Positions 1 to 7,711 of a DNA stretch of 37,208 nucleotides are shown one piece after another. The position numbers and the translations under genes are program-made. This DNA comes from an uncultured Clostridium sp. Its GTDB lineage: Bacteria > Bacillota > Clostridia > Lachnospirales > Lachnospiraceae. The DNA is taken from contig NZ_URHZ01000057.1 in assembly GCF_900547735.1 (NCBI RefSeq), positions 1-37,208 of the forward strand, given 5' to 3'. The notes under the pieces are model-generated. The model worked only from the letters and a program-made list of their open reading frames with translations, had not been told where the DNA came from and ran no database searches. Every line of letters starts with the position of its first letter. Position 1 is the first letter of the stretch.

Positions 1-151
1 GCGCTCCACAAGCGGGAGCGAGTCCCCGTAGGAATTTTTTCTCCTGGATTCCCCCCACCACACCCTGCAAACCGGGACTGAAGACTCATATATACCCTCC
101 CACTCCCCCGTCCGCCGTCTTACAGAGGCGCCCTCGCATCTCAATTAAATC
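1..151 (-). repeat. Intergenic repeat family 2, copy 1 (cut by window edge)
   Basis: Read on the minus strand from about 151 leftwards, the sequence begins TTAATTGAGATGCG, continues GGGCGCCTCTGTAAGACGGCGGACG, and then has GAGTCTTCAGTCCC and GGGGGGAATCCAGG followed by an A-run and TTCCT. The same order of blocks is seen at the right end of the window (37064-37208) in opposite orientation. Shorter versions are at 1662-1757 and near 25355. No ORF is supported in it. It may be a MITE or REP-like element. The left end lies outside the window. Confidence 0.65.
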
Positions 152-159
152 CTTACTTC

Positions 160-188
160 TTGCATATTGCCTCCACTTTCATTATACT
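160..188 (+). promoter_or_regulatory. Probable sigma-A promoter of the M18 aminopeptidase gene
   Basis: TTGCAT at 160-165 and TATACT at 183-188 are separated by exactly 17 bases. Transcription would start near 195, giving a leader of about 155 nt that contains repeat family 1 copy A and a small CCGG hairpin before the start codon at 351. Confidence 0.5.
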
Positions 189-253
189 TGAATCATTATG
201 GGAATGGCCTCATGCTCTGCACACGGGGCCTGTCATTCGTAAGAAGAATCAAA

Positions 254-300
254 CAACGAAAAGCACGCTTCGCGAACTTTTCATTGCCACTCAATAAAAC
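254..300 (-). repeat. Terminator-linked palindromic repeat (family 1), copy A
   Basis: The core runs from CAACGAAAAGCACGC through a TTC loop to GCGAACTTTTCATTG, followed by CCACTCAATAAAA. It folds as an imperfect 15-bp hairpin. Read on the minus strand, it follows a small hairpin (CCGG at 300-303 and 309-312) and the link TTTTATTGAGTGG, as in copies B, C and D. This copy lies in the leader of the aminopeptidase gene. Confidence 0.7.
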
Positions 301-350
301 CGGACAAACCGGATTTTTCATCACTATTATCCAAAAGGAGGATTTAAAAC

Positions 351-1661
351 ATGAATTCGATTTCATATCAAAAAGACACCGCCGAACTGATCGGCCATCT
401 CAGGGCAGGAGTTTCTCCGTTCCACACGATCCGGTATTCCGCAGGGATTTTGGAAGCGCAGGGATTTGAGGAATTAAAGCTGGACTCCCCCTGGTCTATT
501 CAGGCAGGTAAGTCTTATTATGTTAATATTTTTGACACCTCTCTGGCCGCTTTTTCCGTTGGCAAAGACGCAGTCTCCGGCGGCGGGGTTCCCGGCCTGC
601 GGGTTGCCGCTTCCCACACCGACTGGCCCTGTCTGATGGTTAAGCCGTCTCCCGAGCTGTCCTGCGGGCCTTATGCAAAGCTGAATGTATCGGTCTATGG
701 AGGACCCATCCTGAACACCTGGCTGGACCGCCCCCTGTCTCTGGCCGGAAAAGTCTGCGTGCGCGGCATGGATCCTTTCCGTCCTGAAGTTCTGTTAGTG
801 GACTTTGCCCGCCCGCTTCTGACCGTACCAAATCTTGCGATCCATTTTAACCGTGAGGTAAATAAGGGAGTGGAATTAAATCCTCAGAAAGACATGCAGC
901 CGATATTGGCCGTGATGGATGAAACGCTGAATAAAGACTCCTTTTTCCTTGATCTCCTGGCGAAGGAAATGGGCCGGAACAAGGAGGATATACTGGATTA
1001 TGAATTTTATATCTATAACTGCGACGAGCCCTGTTTGCTTGGAATCAATGATGAGATGCTCTCCTCCCCGCGCCTCGACAATCTGACCTCCGTCCATGCC
1101 TGCCTGAGCGGAATCATGAACAGCCGCCGGGAAAACGGGATTAATGCCGCCGTTCTCTACGATAACGAGGAGATCGGCAGCAGCACCAAACAGGGAGCCG
1201 CCTCCCCTCTGCTGGAACGGATTATGGAAAAAATCTATCTCAGCCTGGGCTATGGCCGCAGTGATTTTCTCAATGCTCTCTTTGGAGGTTTCCTGCTTTC
1301 CCTCGACGTAGCCCATGCCTTACATCCCAACCAGGCCGAAAAATACGATCCCAAGGACCGAATCTGTCTGAATGAGGGCGTCGCACTCAAACTTGCCGTT
1401 TCCCAGGCCTATGCCACAGACGCCTCCTATGTCAGCGTCATTGAGGATATCTGCCGGAGGAACAGCATACCTTACCGTAAATTTTCCAACCGTTCCGATA
1501 TCCGCGGCGGTTCCACGCTGGGAAGCATTTCTTCCTGCCTGCTGACCATGCCCACGGTCGATGCGGGCGCACCGATCCTTGCAATGCATTCGTCGCGTGA
1601 GCTTATGGGGGTAAAAGATCAGTGGGCGCTGGCAGAGCTTACAAGGAGATTCTTAGGTTAA
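351..1661 (+). CDS. M18 family aminopeptidase
   Basis: Predicted cytosolic, zinc-dependent aminopeptidase that removes N-terminal residues from peptides (aspartyl aminopeptidase family). The 436-residue length is typical. Metal-site motifs of the family are visible: SHTD with H89, RLDN with D243, the DNEE catalytic motif with E273/E274, SLDVAHALHPN with D319, and AMHSS with H413 near the C-terminus. The start is fixed by AAAGGAGG at 334-341, nine bases before ATG. There is no signal peptide. The gene stands alone, reads towards the hexosaminidase gene on the opposite strand, and is separated from it by repeat family 2 copy 2. Substrate preference cannot be read from the sequence; M18 enzymes often prefer acidic or neutral N-terminal residues. 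Confidence 0.93.
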   Translation: MNSISYQKDTAELIGHLRAGVSPFHTIRYSAGILEAQGFEELKLDSPWSIQAGKSYYVNIFDTSLAAFSVGKDAVSGGGVPGLRVAASHTDWPCLMVKPSPELSCGPYAKLNVSVYGGPILNTWLDRPLSLAGKVCVRGMDPFRPEVLLVDFARPLLTVPNLAIHFNREVNKGVELNPQKDMQPILAVMDETLNKDSFFLDLLAKEMGRNKEDILDYEFYIYNCDEPCLLGINDEMLSSPRLDNLTSVHACLSGIMNSRRENGINAAVLYDNEEIGSSTKQGAASPLLERIMEKIYLSLGYGRSDFLNALFGGFLLSLDVAHALHPNQAEKYDPKDRICLNEGVALKLAVSQAYATDASYVSVIEDICRRNSIPYRKFSNRSDIRGGSTLGSISSCLLTMPTVDAGAPILAMHSSRELMGVKDQWALAELTRRFLG

Positions 1662-1757
1662 ACGCGAGGACGGCGACGGATGGGGGGATGGGTCTGAAGA
1701 CTCGTCCAGCCATCCACCCGTGCGCCATTTTACAGTGGCGTCCACGCATCTCAATTA
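1662..1757 (-). repeat. Intergenic repeat family 2, copy 2, between convergent genes
   Basis: On the minus strand the copy starts TTAATTGAGATGCGTGGACG and continues with a GCCACTGTAAAATGGCGCACG block and GAGTCTTCAGACCC. It ends in an inverted version of its own start (TTAAACGCGAGGACGGCG on the plus strand), so the 96 bases can fold into one long imperfect hairpin with terminal inverted repeats. It fills the whole gap between the two convergent genes and may act as a two-way terminator. The TGA of the hexosaminidase gene (1751-1753) lies inside the TTAATTGAGATG end. Confidence 0.65.
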
Positions 1758-3067
1758 ACTTTCCACCTTAAAATCCTCTCCACCGACTGATCAATCCTCT
1801 CCTCCGAAAGTCTGCCGGCGTGGACCGCATCCAGCACGCCCTGATATGCCTCTTCAAAATTCTCCGGCATCAGCAGCATATCGTTTCCCGCCTGCAGCGC
1901 TTTCACGGCTGCTTCTGCGGAGCTGTAGGAGGATGTGACCGCCCCCATATTCAGGGCATCCGTAATAATAATTCCATTATATCCCAGCGTCCCTCTCAGG
2001 ATCTCCGTGAGCATTTTCGAAGACAGGGAAGCCGGAGTATTGTCACCGGTCACGGCCGGTGCGGCAATGTGTCCCGACATGATAAAATGCGCTCCGGCAT
2101 CCGCTCCCTCTTTAAACGGGACAAAGTCTTCCGCCGTCAGTTCCTCAAGCGTACGCTCCGTCGCCGCATATCCTTCGTGGCTGTCCGCCGTCGTGCCGCC
2201 ATGGCCGGGGAAATGCTTCAGAACGGCGCTTATGCCGTGGGCCTGCAGCCCTTTTACCACCTCGTTTGAAAAAGCCGCCGTTACGGCTCCGTCCGTTCCA
2301 AAGGAACGGCGAGCCACTACCGTGTTTTCAGGATTGGTCAGAACGTCCGCTACCGGGGCAAAGTCCATATTAAACCCCAAATCCGCAAGATACGTTCCTA
2401 TCTTATCACCCACCTCGTACGCCTTTTTCGGCTCCCCCGAGGCTCCTATTTCACTCATATCGGGAAATGAGGCAATTCCAAACTCTTCCCTGCCGCTGAT
2501 TCTGGCAACCTGCCCGCCCTCTTCGTCCACGGCCAGAAACGCCTCTACTCCGATGCGGTCCCTGAAATATTTCTGCGTCCTGGTGAGCATATCCTTTACC
2601 TGCTCCGGGGAACGCAGATTCTGCTTAAAATAGACAATTCCCCCGACCGGATACCTGTTTATGGATTCCTCCGTCTTTGCGCCTGCCGCATATACCTCAT
2701 CCACTCCCGTGAGCGCCTCAGGCGTCACCATAAAGAGCTGCAGGACCTTCTCCTCCAGCGTCATCCGCGCCATTATCTCCTCAACCGTCGGCGGCTGTTC
2801 TTCCGTACCGTCTGCGGAACCTGCGTTTTCATCGCCGGTCACGTTTTTCTCGTCGCCCGGAAACACTTCCGTCCCGACCGCTGCCGAAGATTCCCTCGCC
2901 GCCGCCAGTTCCCGATCTTTCTTCACCGTGTATCGGTGAATTAAAACACCTGCAATCACCACTGCCGCTGCGATTAAAAGCAGAATAAGCCATCCGGCAA
3001 AATTTCCCCCGCGCCTTCTTCTGCTCCTTGGATTTCTTCTGCTTTGTCCACGTTGCCGTTCTTCCAT
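1751..3067 (-). CDS. nagZ: Glycoside hydrolase family 3, beta-N-acetylhexosaminidase (NagZ type), membrane-anchored
   Basis: Predicted to release N-acetylglucosamine from muropeptides or related glycans at the outer face of the membrane. After an Arg-rich N-terminus there is one transmembrane segment (NFAGWLILLLIAAAVVIAGV), then a Glu/Gly-rich linker, then the GH3 barrel. Family motifs are LAVDEEGGQVARI, the KHFPGHGGTTADSHEG loop that carries the usual Asp/His general acid-base pair, and IITDALNMGAV with the nucleophilic Asp. ATG at 3067 is preferred: it follows the PPIase stop by 22 bases and GAAAGG lies 11 bases upstream. A longer ORF reaches 3142 but overlaps that gene. It is the last gene of the maf-HAD-PPIase cluster. 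NagZ versus another GH3 hexosaminidase is inference. Confidence 0.88.
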   Translation of the reverse strand: MEERQRGQSRRNPRSRRRRGGNFAGWLILLLIAAAVVIAGVLIHRYTVKKDRELAAARESSAAVGTEVFPGDEKNVTGDENAGSADGTEEQPPTVEEIMARMTLEEKVLQLFMVTPEALTGVDEVYAAGAKTEESINRYPVGGIVYFKQNLRSPEQVKDMLTRTQKYFRDRIGVEAFLAVDEEGGQVARISGREEFGIASFPDMSEIGASGEPKKAYEVGDKIGTYLADLGFNMDFAPVADVLTNPENTVVARRSFGTDGAVTAAFSNEVVKGLQAHGISAVLKHFPGHGGTTADSHEGYAATERTLEELTAEDFVPFKEGADAGAHFIMSGHIAAPAVTGDNTPASLSSKMLTEILRGTLGYNGIIITDALNMGAVTSSYSSAEAAVKALQAGNDMLLMPENFEEAYQGVLDAVHAGRLSEERIDQSVERILRWKVN

Positions 3068-3089
3068 TCCATGTCCAGCCTTTCGCCTG

Positions 3090-4088
3090 TTATTGTCCCG
3101 AATGCTTTCTGTAGATTTCAAAGAAATCCGCATCGGCCGCATACCTGCCCGAACCGAGGTCCAGTTTATTCCATGGATCGCCCGAGTAAGTCAGATTGAC
3201 TTCCTCCTTAAACCTGTCGTAGATTTCCCGGAACGCCTTGCGTTTGCGCTCCTCAAAAATGACTTTCTTCCTGGCCGCCGTAGCTTCTTCGTCATAATCA
3301 CTGACGCATTTCAGCACATAATATGAGCCGTCCGACTCGATTACCTGGCTCACCTGGCCGCTCGTCAGTTCAAAAGCCGCATCCTCAAATCCCTGCTCCT
3401 CCTCTTTTCTGCCCAACTGCCTTGTGATGACGGATAGCCCGGCGTCCTCGGCAGATTTTTCAAAGTTTGCATTCTCCTGTGACGCAGCAATGACCAGATT
3501 CTCGGCTGCCTGTCTGTCGGAGGTTTCGGCCTGCATCAGCGTGATCACCTTTGCCTCGCTGTCACTGACTTCCAGGGCAATCCCTTCCGTCAATGCCTCC
3601 ACCAGTTTTTCAGCCATACAGTAATCCTCAAATACCGTCCTCACGTCCTCCTCGGTGACTCCCATATGGGCGATGTCCTCCGATGTGAGGTTATCATAGT
3701 ATTCCGAAGCCGCCGCCGCCATCCGGGAGCGCTCCTCCGGCGACAGGGTCATCTTTTTGTCCTCGGCCAGCAGATTCATAATTTTCAGTTCTTCCATAAA
3801 ATTTTTAATCTGGCCTGTCAGATAGGATGCAAAATCTTCCTGCTCATCGGAAATCGTGACATTCCAAATCTGATCCGTACAGATTTCCTCATACCGGTTT
3901 TTCTCCGTCATCGCGATTACCATAATCTCCGGCAGGGAATACCCTTTTTCGCTCTTTTTACCGGCAGGCAGCGAAGCTCCCTTACCGCATCCGGTCAGGA
4001 CAATCAGGCTGAGCGCCAGCGCCGCCGCCGACAGCTTCACCCACATCCGGCTCCTTTTTTTCTTATTGAGACATGTCATTCTATTCAA
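3090..4088 (-). CDS. PPIase-like foldase lipoprotein (SurA/PrsA type)
   Basis: Predicted extracytoplasmic lipoprotein that helps exported proteins fold. The N-terminus has a basic region, a hydrophobic stretch and the lipobox LTGC with C34. The central part is helical and charged like a SurA N-domain (SurA_N/PrsA architecture). The region around residues 175-270 resembles a parvulin domain (EDAAFELTSGQVSQVIESDGSYYVLKCVSD is typical of its second half), although the usual catalytic pattern is only partly visible. The best start is TTG at 4088: AGGAG lies seven bases upstream, while the first ATG (4079) would be 16 bases away. It lies 36 bases after the HAD gene and 22 bases before the hexosaminidase gene, so co-transcription is likely. 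Confidence 0.8.
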   Translation of the reverse strand: MNRMTCLNKKKRSRMWVKLSAAALALSLIVLTGCGKGASLPAGKKSEKGYSLPEIMVIAMTEKNRYEEICTDQIWNVTISDEQEDFASYLTGQIKNFMEELKIMNLLAEDKKMTLSPEERSRMAAAASEYYDNLTSEDIAHMGVTEEDVRTVFEDYCMAEKLVEALTEGIALEVSDSEAKVITLMQAETSDRQAAENLVIAASQENANFEKSAEDAGLSVITRQLGRKEEEQGFEDAAFELTSGQVSQVIESDGSYYVLKCVSDYDEEATAARKKVIFEERKRKAFREIYDRFKEEVNLTYSGDPWNKLDLGSGRYAADADFFEIYRKHSGQ

Positions 4089-4124
4089 ATTCCCACTCCT
4101 GTCGTGATGATTAATTTCCGTTTT

Positions 4125-4913
4125 TTACAAAAGAAGCTTCAGTATTTTCATAACACCGTCATTCACATTGCGATCCGCCTGGAACCTGGCCGCTTTTTTG
4201 ACTTCTTCCCTCGCATTTCCCACGGCAAAGCTGTAATAGGCCCGGTTCAGCATCTCTATATCATTGAGCTGATCACCGAAAACCATCGTCTCCTCCGGGG
4301 CAATCCCGAGGCTTTCCTGCAGCGTCTTAACCGCCTCGCCCTTGTTGACGCCCAGAGCCATGCAGTCCATCCACATTTCTCCTGATATCGTCATCTTAAG
4401 CCTGCTGCCGTATTTGCTGAAATACGGTTCCGTGGCATGCTGGATTCCATCCCTCCGGTACGCGGCTACTTTAATAATTTCATCATCCACCTTGGTGACG
4501 TCATCCACCTCGATAATATTAAAATGGTATCCGTTTGCCATCCAGTCAATGAACTCCCGGTCTTTTGTCTCCAGATAGGTTCCCTTGGCCCCGCTTACCA
4601 TGACCTCCAGGTCCGGATCCTTTCTGATATCCACCGCCAGTTGATCCGCGGTTTCCCTGTCGATTGGGTAGAGGAAAAGATTTCTCCCGTAACAGCCCAG
4701 GTAAGATCCATTCTCCGCCACATAAAAAATCTCCTTTTTAATAGGGGCAAAGGTACACTCGATGCTGGCCGCCTGACGTCCGCTGGCGGCTGCAAAATGG
4801 ATTTTCTTTTTCTTTTTCAGCTCCATGATTACATCAAAAATCTCCGGATTGATTTGATTCTCTCCGTCTTTTACAAGGGTGCCGTCAATATCCGATACGA
4901 TTAATTTAATCAT
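4125..4913 (-). CDS. Cof-type HAD-IIB family phosphatase
   Basis: Predicted cytosolic, magnesium-dependent phosphatase acting on sugar phosphates or other small phosphorylated compounds. The HAD motifs are present: SDIDGTLV with D8 as nucleophile and D10 as acid/base, AASGR in motif II, a conserved Lys in NKGEAV, and GDQLNDIEML for metal binding. The insertion between motifs II and III is the alpha/beta IIB cap. At 262 residues it is full length. ATG at 4913 overlaps the end of maf by eight bases, which suggests translational coupling. The substrate is not evident. Confidence 0.9.
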   Translation of the reverse strand: MIKLIVSDIDGTLVKDGENQINPEIFDVIMELKKKKKIHFAAASGRQAASIECTFAPIKKEIFYVAENGSYLGCYGRNLFLYPIDRETADQLAVDIRKDPDLEVMVSGAKGTYLETKDREFIDWMANGYHFNIIEVDDVTKVDDEIIKVAAYRRDGIQHATEPYFSKYGSRLKMTISGEMWMDCMALGVNKGEAVKTLQESLGIAPEETMVFGDQLNDIEMLNRAYYSFAVGNAREEVKKAARFQADRNVNDGVMKILKLLL

Positions 4914-5550
4914 CCTGTCCCTCCAATAGGCGTTTCATTTCCTGATAGACTCTTCCGGCCGGAAGTCCCATTACATTTGTATAAGACCCCCGGATTCCTC
5001 TGATATGGGCGGCGAATCTGCCCTGGATGCCATAAGCTCCCGCCTTATCCATGGATTCCCCGCAGGCCAGATAAGCTTCAATCTCCTGCTCCGACATCGG
5101 GTATACATCCACCTCGGTTTCCACGGCAAATGTCTTCTTCCGTTCACCTGCAATCAGGGTCACACCGGTATAAACGCGGTGCGTTTCTCCCTGAAGAGTT
5201 CTGAGCATATTTGCCGCATCGGCATAATCCGCCGGTTTTCCGAGGATTCTGCCGTCTGCATAAACTACTGTGTCTGAACCGACCACCACCTGTATGAGGG
5301 ATGCCCCCTCTTCCGCTTCCGTCTTCTCAGCGCTGTCCTCAGTAAAGTTCTCTTTCTGCGTCTTTTCAAGCCTCGCCGCTACCTCTTCAGCCTTCTGCCT
5401 GGAAAGTTCCATCACCACCTGATCCGGTTCCTTCTTCGTCACCTTCTCCTCAACCCGGCTGGGAATCACTTCCGGGACGATTCCAATCTGCCTGAGCAGC
5501 TCTTCTCTCCTCGGAGAAGCGGAGGCCAGTATCACTTTTATATTTTCCAT
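4906..5550 (-). CDS. maf: Maf family nucleoside triphosphate pyrophosphatase
   Basis: Hydrolyses non-canonical or modified nucleoside triphosphates to monophosphates (house-cleaning; in Bacillus also linked to septum formation). The signature SASPRREELL lies at the N-terminus, and VVGSDTVV plus KPADYADA follow in the usual order. The start is placed at ATG 5550, with AGGA seven bases upstream; an in-frame ATG at 5592 has no ribosome site. The protein has a Glu/Lys-rich insertion before the SDTVV motif, so at 214 residues it is somewhat longer than usual. It is the first gene of a four-gene reverse-strand cluster. Confidence 0.9.
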   Translation of the reverse strand: MENIKVILASASPRREELLRQIGIVPEVIPSRVEEKVTKKEPDQVVMELSRQKAEEVAARLEKTQKENFTEDSAEKTEAEEGASLIQVVVGSDTVVYADGRILGKPADYADAANMLRTLQGETHRVYTGVTLIAGERKKTFAVETEVDVYPMSEQEIEAYLACGESMDKAGAYGIQGRFAAHIRGIRGSYTNVMGLPAGRVYQEMKRLLEGQDD

Positions 5551-5622
5551 CTTTACATCCTGTCTCTGTTTTATAATTTTCGTGTTTAGCATAATGGCGG
5601 GCGGTACGCCGCCACCCTTTTA

Positions 5623-5652
5623 TTTATACCACAAACTCCCCTGTATGCACAA
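5623..5652 (-). promoter_or_regulatory. Possible sigma-A promoter of the maf cluster
   Basis: On the minus strand TTGTGC (5647-5652) and TATAAA (5623-5628) are 18 bases apart. The leader then contains a GGCGG-CGTA-CCGCC hairpin before the maf start. The match is fair, not perfect. Confidence 0.4.
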
Positions 5653-5666
5653 GGGCGGCCGCGACG

Positions 5667-5705
5667 AAAAGCAGGCGGCAGTCCGTATTCCGTTCTGCCG
5701 CCCGC
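5667..5705 (-). terminator. Terminator after the CmpB-like membrane protein gene
   Basis: GGCGGCAG (5674-5681) pairs perfectly with CTGCCGCC (5695-5702). On the minus strand the stem is followed by TGC and a short TTTT. It lies between the membrane protein gene and the maf promoter. Confidence 0.55.
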
Positions 5706-5772
5706 TTACTTATCCGTAAATCCATATTCATGCCGCCGTGCGGCGCTTTAACCGGTCCACCGGCCTAACCTG

Positions 5773-6351
5773 CTATGGATTGACCTTCATCCTGCCGATC
5801 ATCTCCGTATCTTCCTCACAGTCTTTTTCCCTGATCTCAGTCCTGAAGCTGTAGAAAAAGTCAAACACATAGAAGAAAATCAATGCCAGAGCCACATATT
5901 TCCCAACATGGTTCGGGATTCTTCTCACCGTGTTCTGCACCTGAACATTGAGGATCCTGAAAAAGATAATTCCCAGAAGTCCCCAGCCCAGACTGCTCTC
6001 CAGGCAGATAATACCCTTATAATTACATTTCTTCTTACTGTAATCCCACCAGAAAGCTCCAAAAAGCCGTATCATGATTCTGGCGGTGATAAGTTCCATC
6101 GTCGTTGCCATCAGCATACTTGCAAAATAGAGCTTTACCATGTTGTCGGAAACCGGTCTGAGGAGTATGGCGGCGCCGATAGCCCCAAAACCGTAAATAA
6201 TACAGAACGGTCCATGGCCAAAGCCGCGGTTATAAACTGGTTTTCTGTTTTCCACAGTCAGAACAATGCATTCGAGGATATAGCCAATCAGGCTGAATGT
6301 AAAAAAACAATTAATCCAAAAATAAATGTCTGCCGTTATCTTCATTCGCAA
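5773..6351 (-). CDS. CmpB-type putative ABC transporter permease family membrane protein (PF06541-like)
   Basis: A 192-residue membrane protein with about five hydrophobic segments. The pattern GFGHGPFCIIYGFGA, then FWWDYS, then CLESSLGWGLLG matches the ABC_trans_CmpB family as I know it; the name is historical and no transport function is proven. No ATPase partner is next to it. The start is most likely TTG at 6351: AAAGGA lies seven bases before it, while the ATG at 6345 would be 13 bases away. The layout is the same as for the TTG start of the PPIase-like gene. It is transcribed alone, with a terminator downstream. Confidence 0.75.
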   Translation of the reverse strand: MRMKITADIYFWINCFFTFSLIGYILECIVLTVENRKPVYNRGFGHGPFCIIYGFGAIGAAILLRPVSDNMVKLYFASMLMATTMELITARIMIRLFGAFWWDYSKKKCNYKGIICLESSLGWGLLGIIFFRILNVQVQNTVRRIPNHVGKYVALALIFFYVFDFFYSFRTEIREKDCEEDTEMIGRMKVNP

Positions 6352-6486
6352 ATTCCCGTCCTTTCAGTCTCTCTTCTCTGTCCCCTGCCGGAAACTTCCT
6401 AATAATTTTTTCCAGTATAATATGAAATAATTCATAAAGCAAGAAAATTGTAACAATTTTATAACTTGATGCTCCCCCATAATGGC

Positions 6487-6510
6487 AAAAAGCCCACACC
6501 GTGAGCTTTT
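6487..6510 (-). terminator. Rho-independent terminator after the DUF212 gene
   Basis: On the minus strand AAAAGCTCAC pairs with GTGGGCTTTT across a three-base loop (10 pairs, one G-U) and runs into TTTTT. It starts about 20 bases after the stop codon at 6531. Confidence 0.75.
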
Positions 6511-6530
6511 CCCCCAAACCTGTATAAAAT

Positions 6531-6992
6531 TTAAATAAACATCGGATCCATCACCAGGGCAATGATTACCCCCAGGATTGCTCCCGCCGCAACCTGGATT
6601 GGAGTATGTCCCACATATTCTTTTAATTTCTCCTGCAGTACCACGCCGTCCAGTTTGAGAAAATCGTCGAACAGCAGACTGTTAAGTACCTTCGCCTGTT
6701 TCCCCGTTTCCTGCCGTACGCCGATTGCGTCGTACATTACAACCATGGATACGATGAAACAGACTGCAAATTCAAAACTGCCTCCGCCGTATCTCATCCC
6801 CGCCGCCGTTGTCAGCGCACACATTGTGGACGAGTGGGAGCTGGGCATGCCGCCTGAGCCCACCAGCCGCTCGGGGTTAAAGGAACGGTTCAGCGCAATA
6901 TCAAGCAGCGTTTTCAGCACCTGGGCGATTACCCAGCCTGCCACACCGCTCATCAATGTCTGGTTTCCGGTTACTTGCTGAAAAAATGTCAT
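6531..6992 (-). CDS. Divergent PAP2 (DUF212/YuiD) family membrane protein
   Basis: A 153-residue integral membrane protein of the DUF212 family, distantly related to PAP2 acid phosphatases. The conserved block GGMPSSHSSTMCAL at about residues 47-60 corresponds to the PAP2-like SxxxH region, and a second conserved block is VMYDAIGVRQETGKQAKVLN. At least three hydrophobic segments are seen. The role is not established in the family; a lipid phosphate phosphatase is often suggested. ATG at 6992 has AGGAG six bases upstream. It is a single gene with a terminator at both sides. Confidence 0.88.
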   Translation of the reverse strand: MTFFQQVTGNQTLMSGVAGWVIAQVLKTLLDIALNRSFNPERLVGSGGMPSSHSSTMCALTTAAGMRYGGGSFEFAVCFIVSMVVMYDAIGVRQETGKQAKVLNSLLFDDFLKLDGVVLQEKLKEYVGHTPIQVAAGAILGVIIALVMDPMFI

Positions 6993-7050
6993 GTTTATCT
7001 CCTGTACTTTCTTTTATCGACACCAGGGCCGTATCTTCCCTACCACGGCA

Positions 7051-7076
7051 TAAAAGCCCGGCGAGCCGGGCTCTTT
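7051..7076 (-). terminator. Terminator after the glgA / HD-domain pair
   Basis: AGCCCGGC (7055-7062) and GCCGGGCT (7065-7072) form a very stable GC stem. On the minus strand it is followed by TTTTA. It lies about 45 bases after the stop of the HD-domain gene. Confidence 0.7.
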
Positions 7077-7119
7077 ATACTCATGATGGTGACCTGCGCA
7101 CTTCGCGTGCAGATTATCG

Positions 7120-7692
7120 TCAGCGTCTGGCCCAGGCCGGACGCAGATTATATAGGAACCAGTCTTTCATCCTTGCGCCGACCTCTGCAAGACCGCAGTA
7201 TTTGTCGGCATAAATGATGGTATATCCTTCCTTATATTTCGGAGGAACCGGTGTCAGCGGCCACATATGGCGGAGAATCATGTTCTTCTCCTTCTCTGTC
7301 ACCTGAAAATACTTCTCGGCATTCTTCATTGCCGTTTTCGGATGTGTGAATCCGTGGAAATATTCCCCTGTCTCCTTCGCGTGGGTATGCCAATCGTAGA
7401 GAAATAAATCATGGAGAAGAGCCGCCCTTGCCGCCTGTCGGTAATCCCACCCATATTTCCTGCACATCTTATAGCTCATGTAGGAAACGCGGATGCAATG
7501 TTCTTTGCAGGTAGTATTCCCGTGCTGGAAGTAATTATCCATGGACTGGAACACAGGGGTCTCCAGAATATCGGCGACGCAGTCCATATAACCGCTGTCC
7601 TTTTTATACTCTCCCCGTACGGCCCAGTTGTCGTCTTCCGCCCATCTTCTGACCGCTTCCTTCTCCTGCCGGCTAAGTCTTATCTGTTCCAT
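7120..7692 (-). CDS. HD domain-containing metal-dependent hydrolase
   Basis: A 190-residue cytosolic protein with the HD superfamily pattern: EHCIRVSYMSY (first His), ALLHDLFLYDWH (the HD pair), HGFTHPKTA, ILRHMWPLT and YADKYC (distal Asp). Such proteins are phosphohydrolases acting on nucleotides or related phosphoesters; the substrate cannot be read. The start codon is 19 bases after the glgA stop and the ribosome site AAGGAG overlaps that stop, so it is probably co-transcribed with glgA. Confidence 0.85.
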   Translation of the reverse strand: MEQIRLSRQEKEAVRRWAEDDNWAVRGEYKKDSGYMDCVADILETPVFQSMDNYFQHGNTTCKEHCIRVSYMSYKMCRKYGWDYRQAARAALLHDLFLYDWHTHAKETGEYFHGFTHPKTAMKNAEKYFQVTEKEKNMILRHMWPLTPVPPKYKEGYTIIYADKYCGLAEVGARMKDWFLYNLRPAWARR

Positions 7693-7711
7693 GCTCTAAT
7701 CGCACTCCTTA

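Noticed and set aside
1935..2633. Plus-strand ORF of 232 codons opposite the hexosaminidase gene
   Set aside because: Antisense shadow of the GH3 gene; Ser/Pro-rich, with no ribosome site and no recognisable domain.
5661..5675. A further copy of the family 1 palindrome (GACGAAAAGCAGGCG)
   Set aside because: Only ten bases match and there is no right arm or link sequence; it belongs to the terminator stem of the membrane protein gene.
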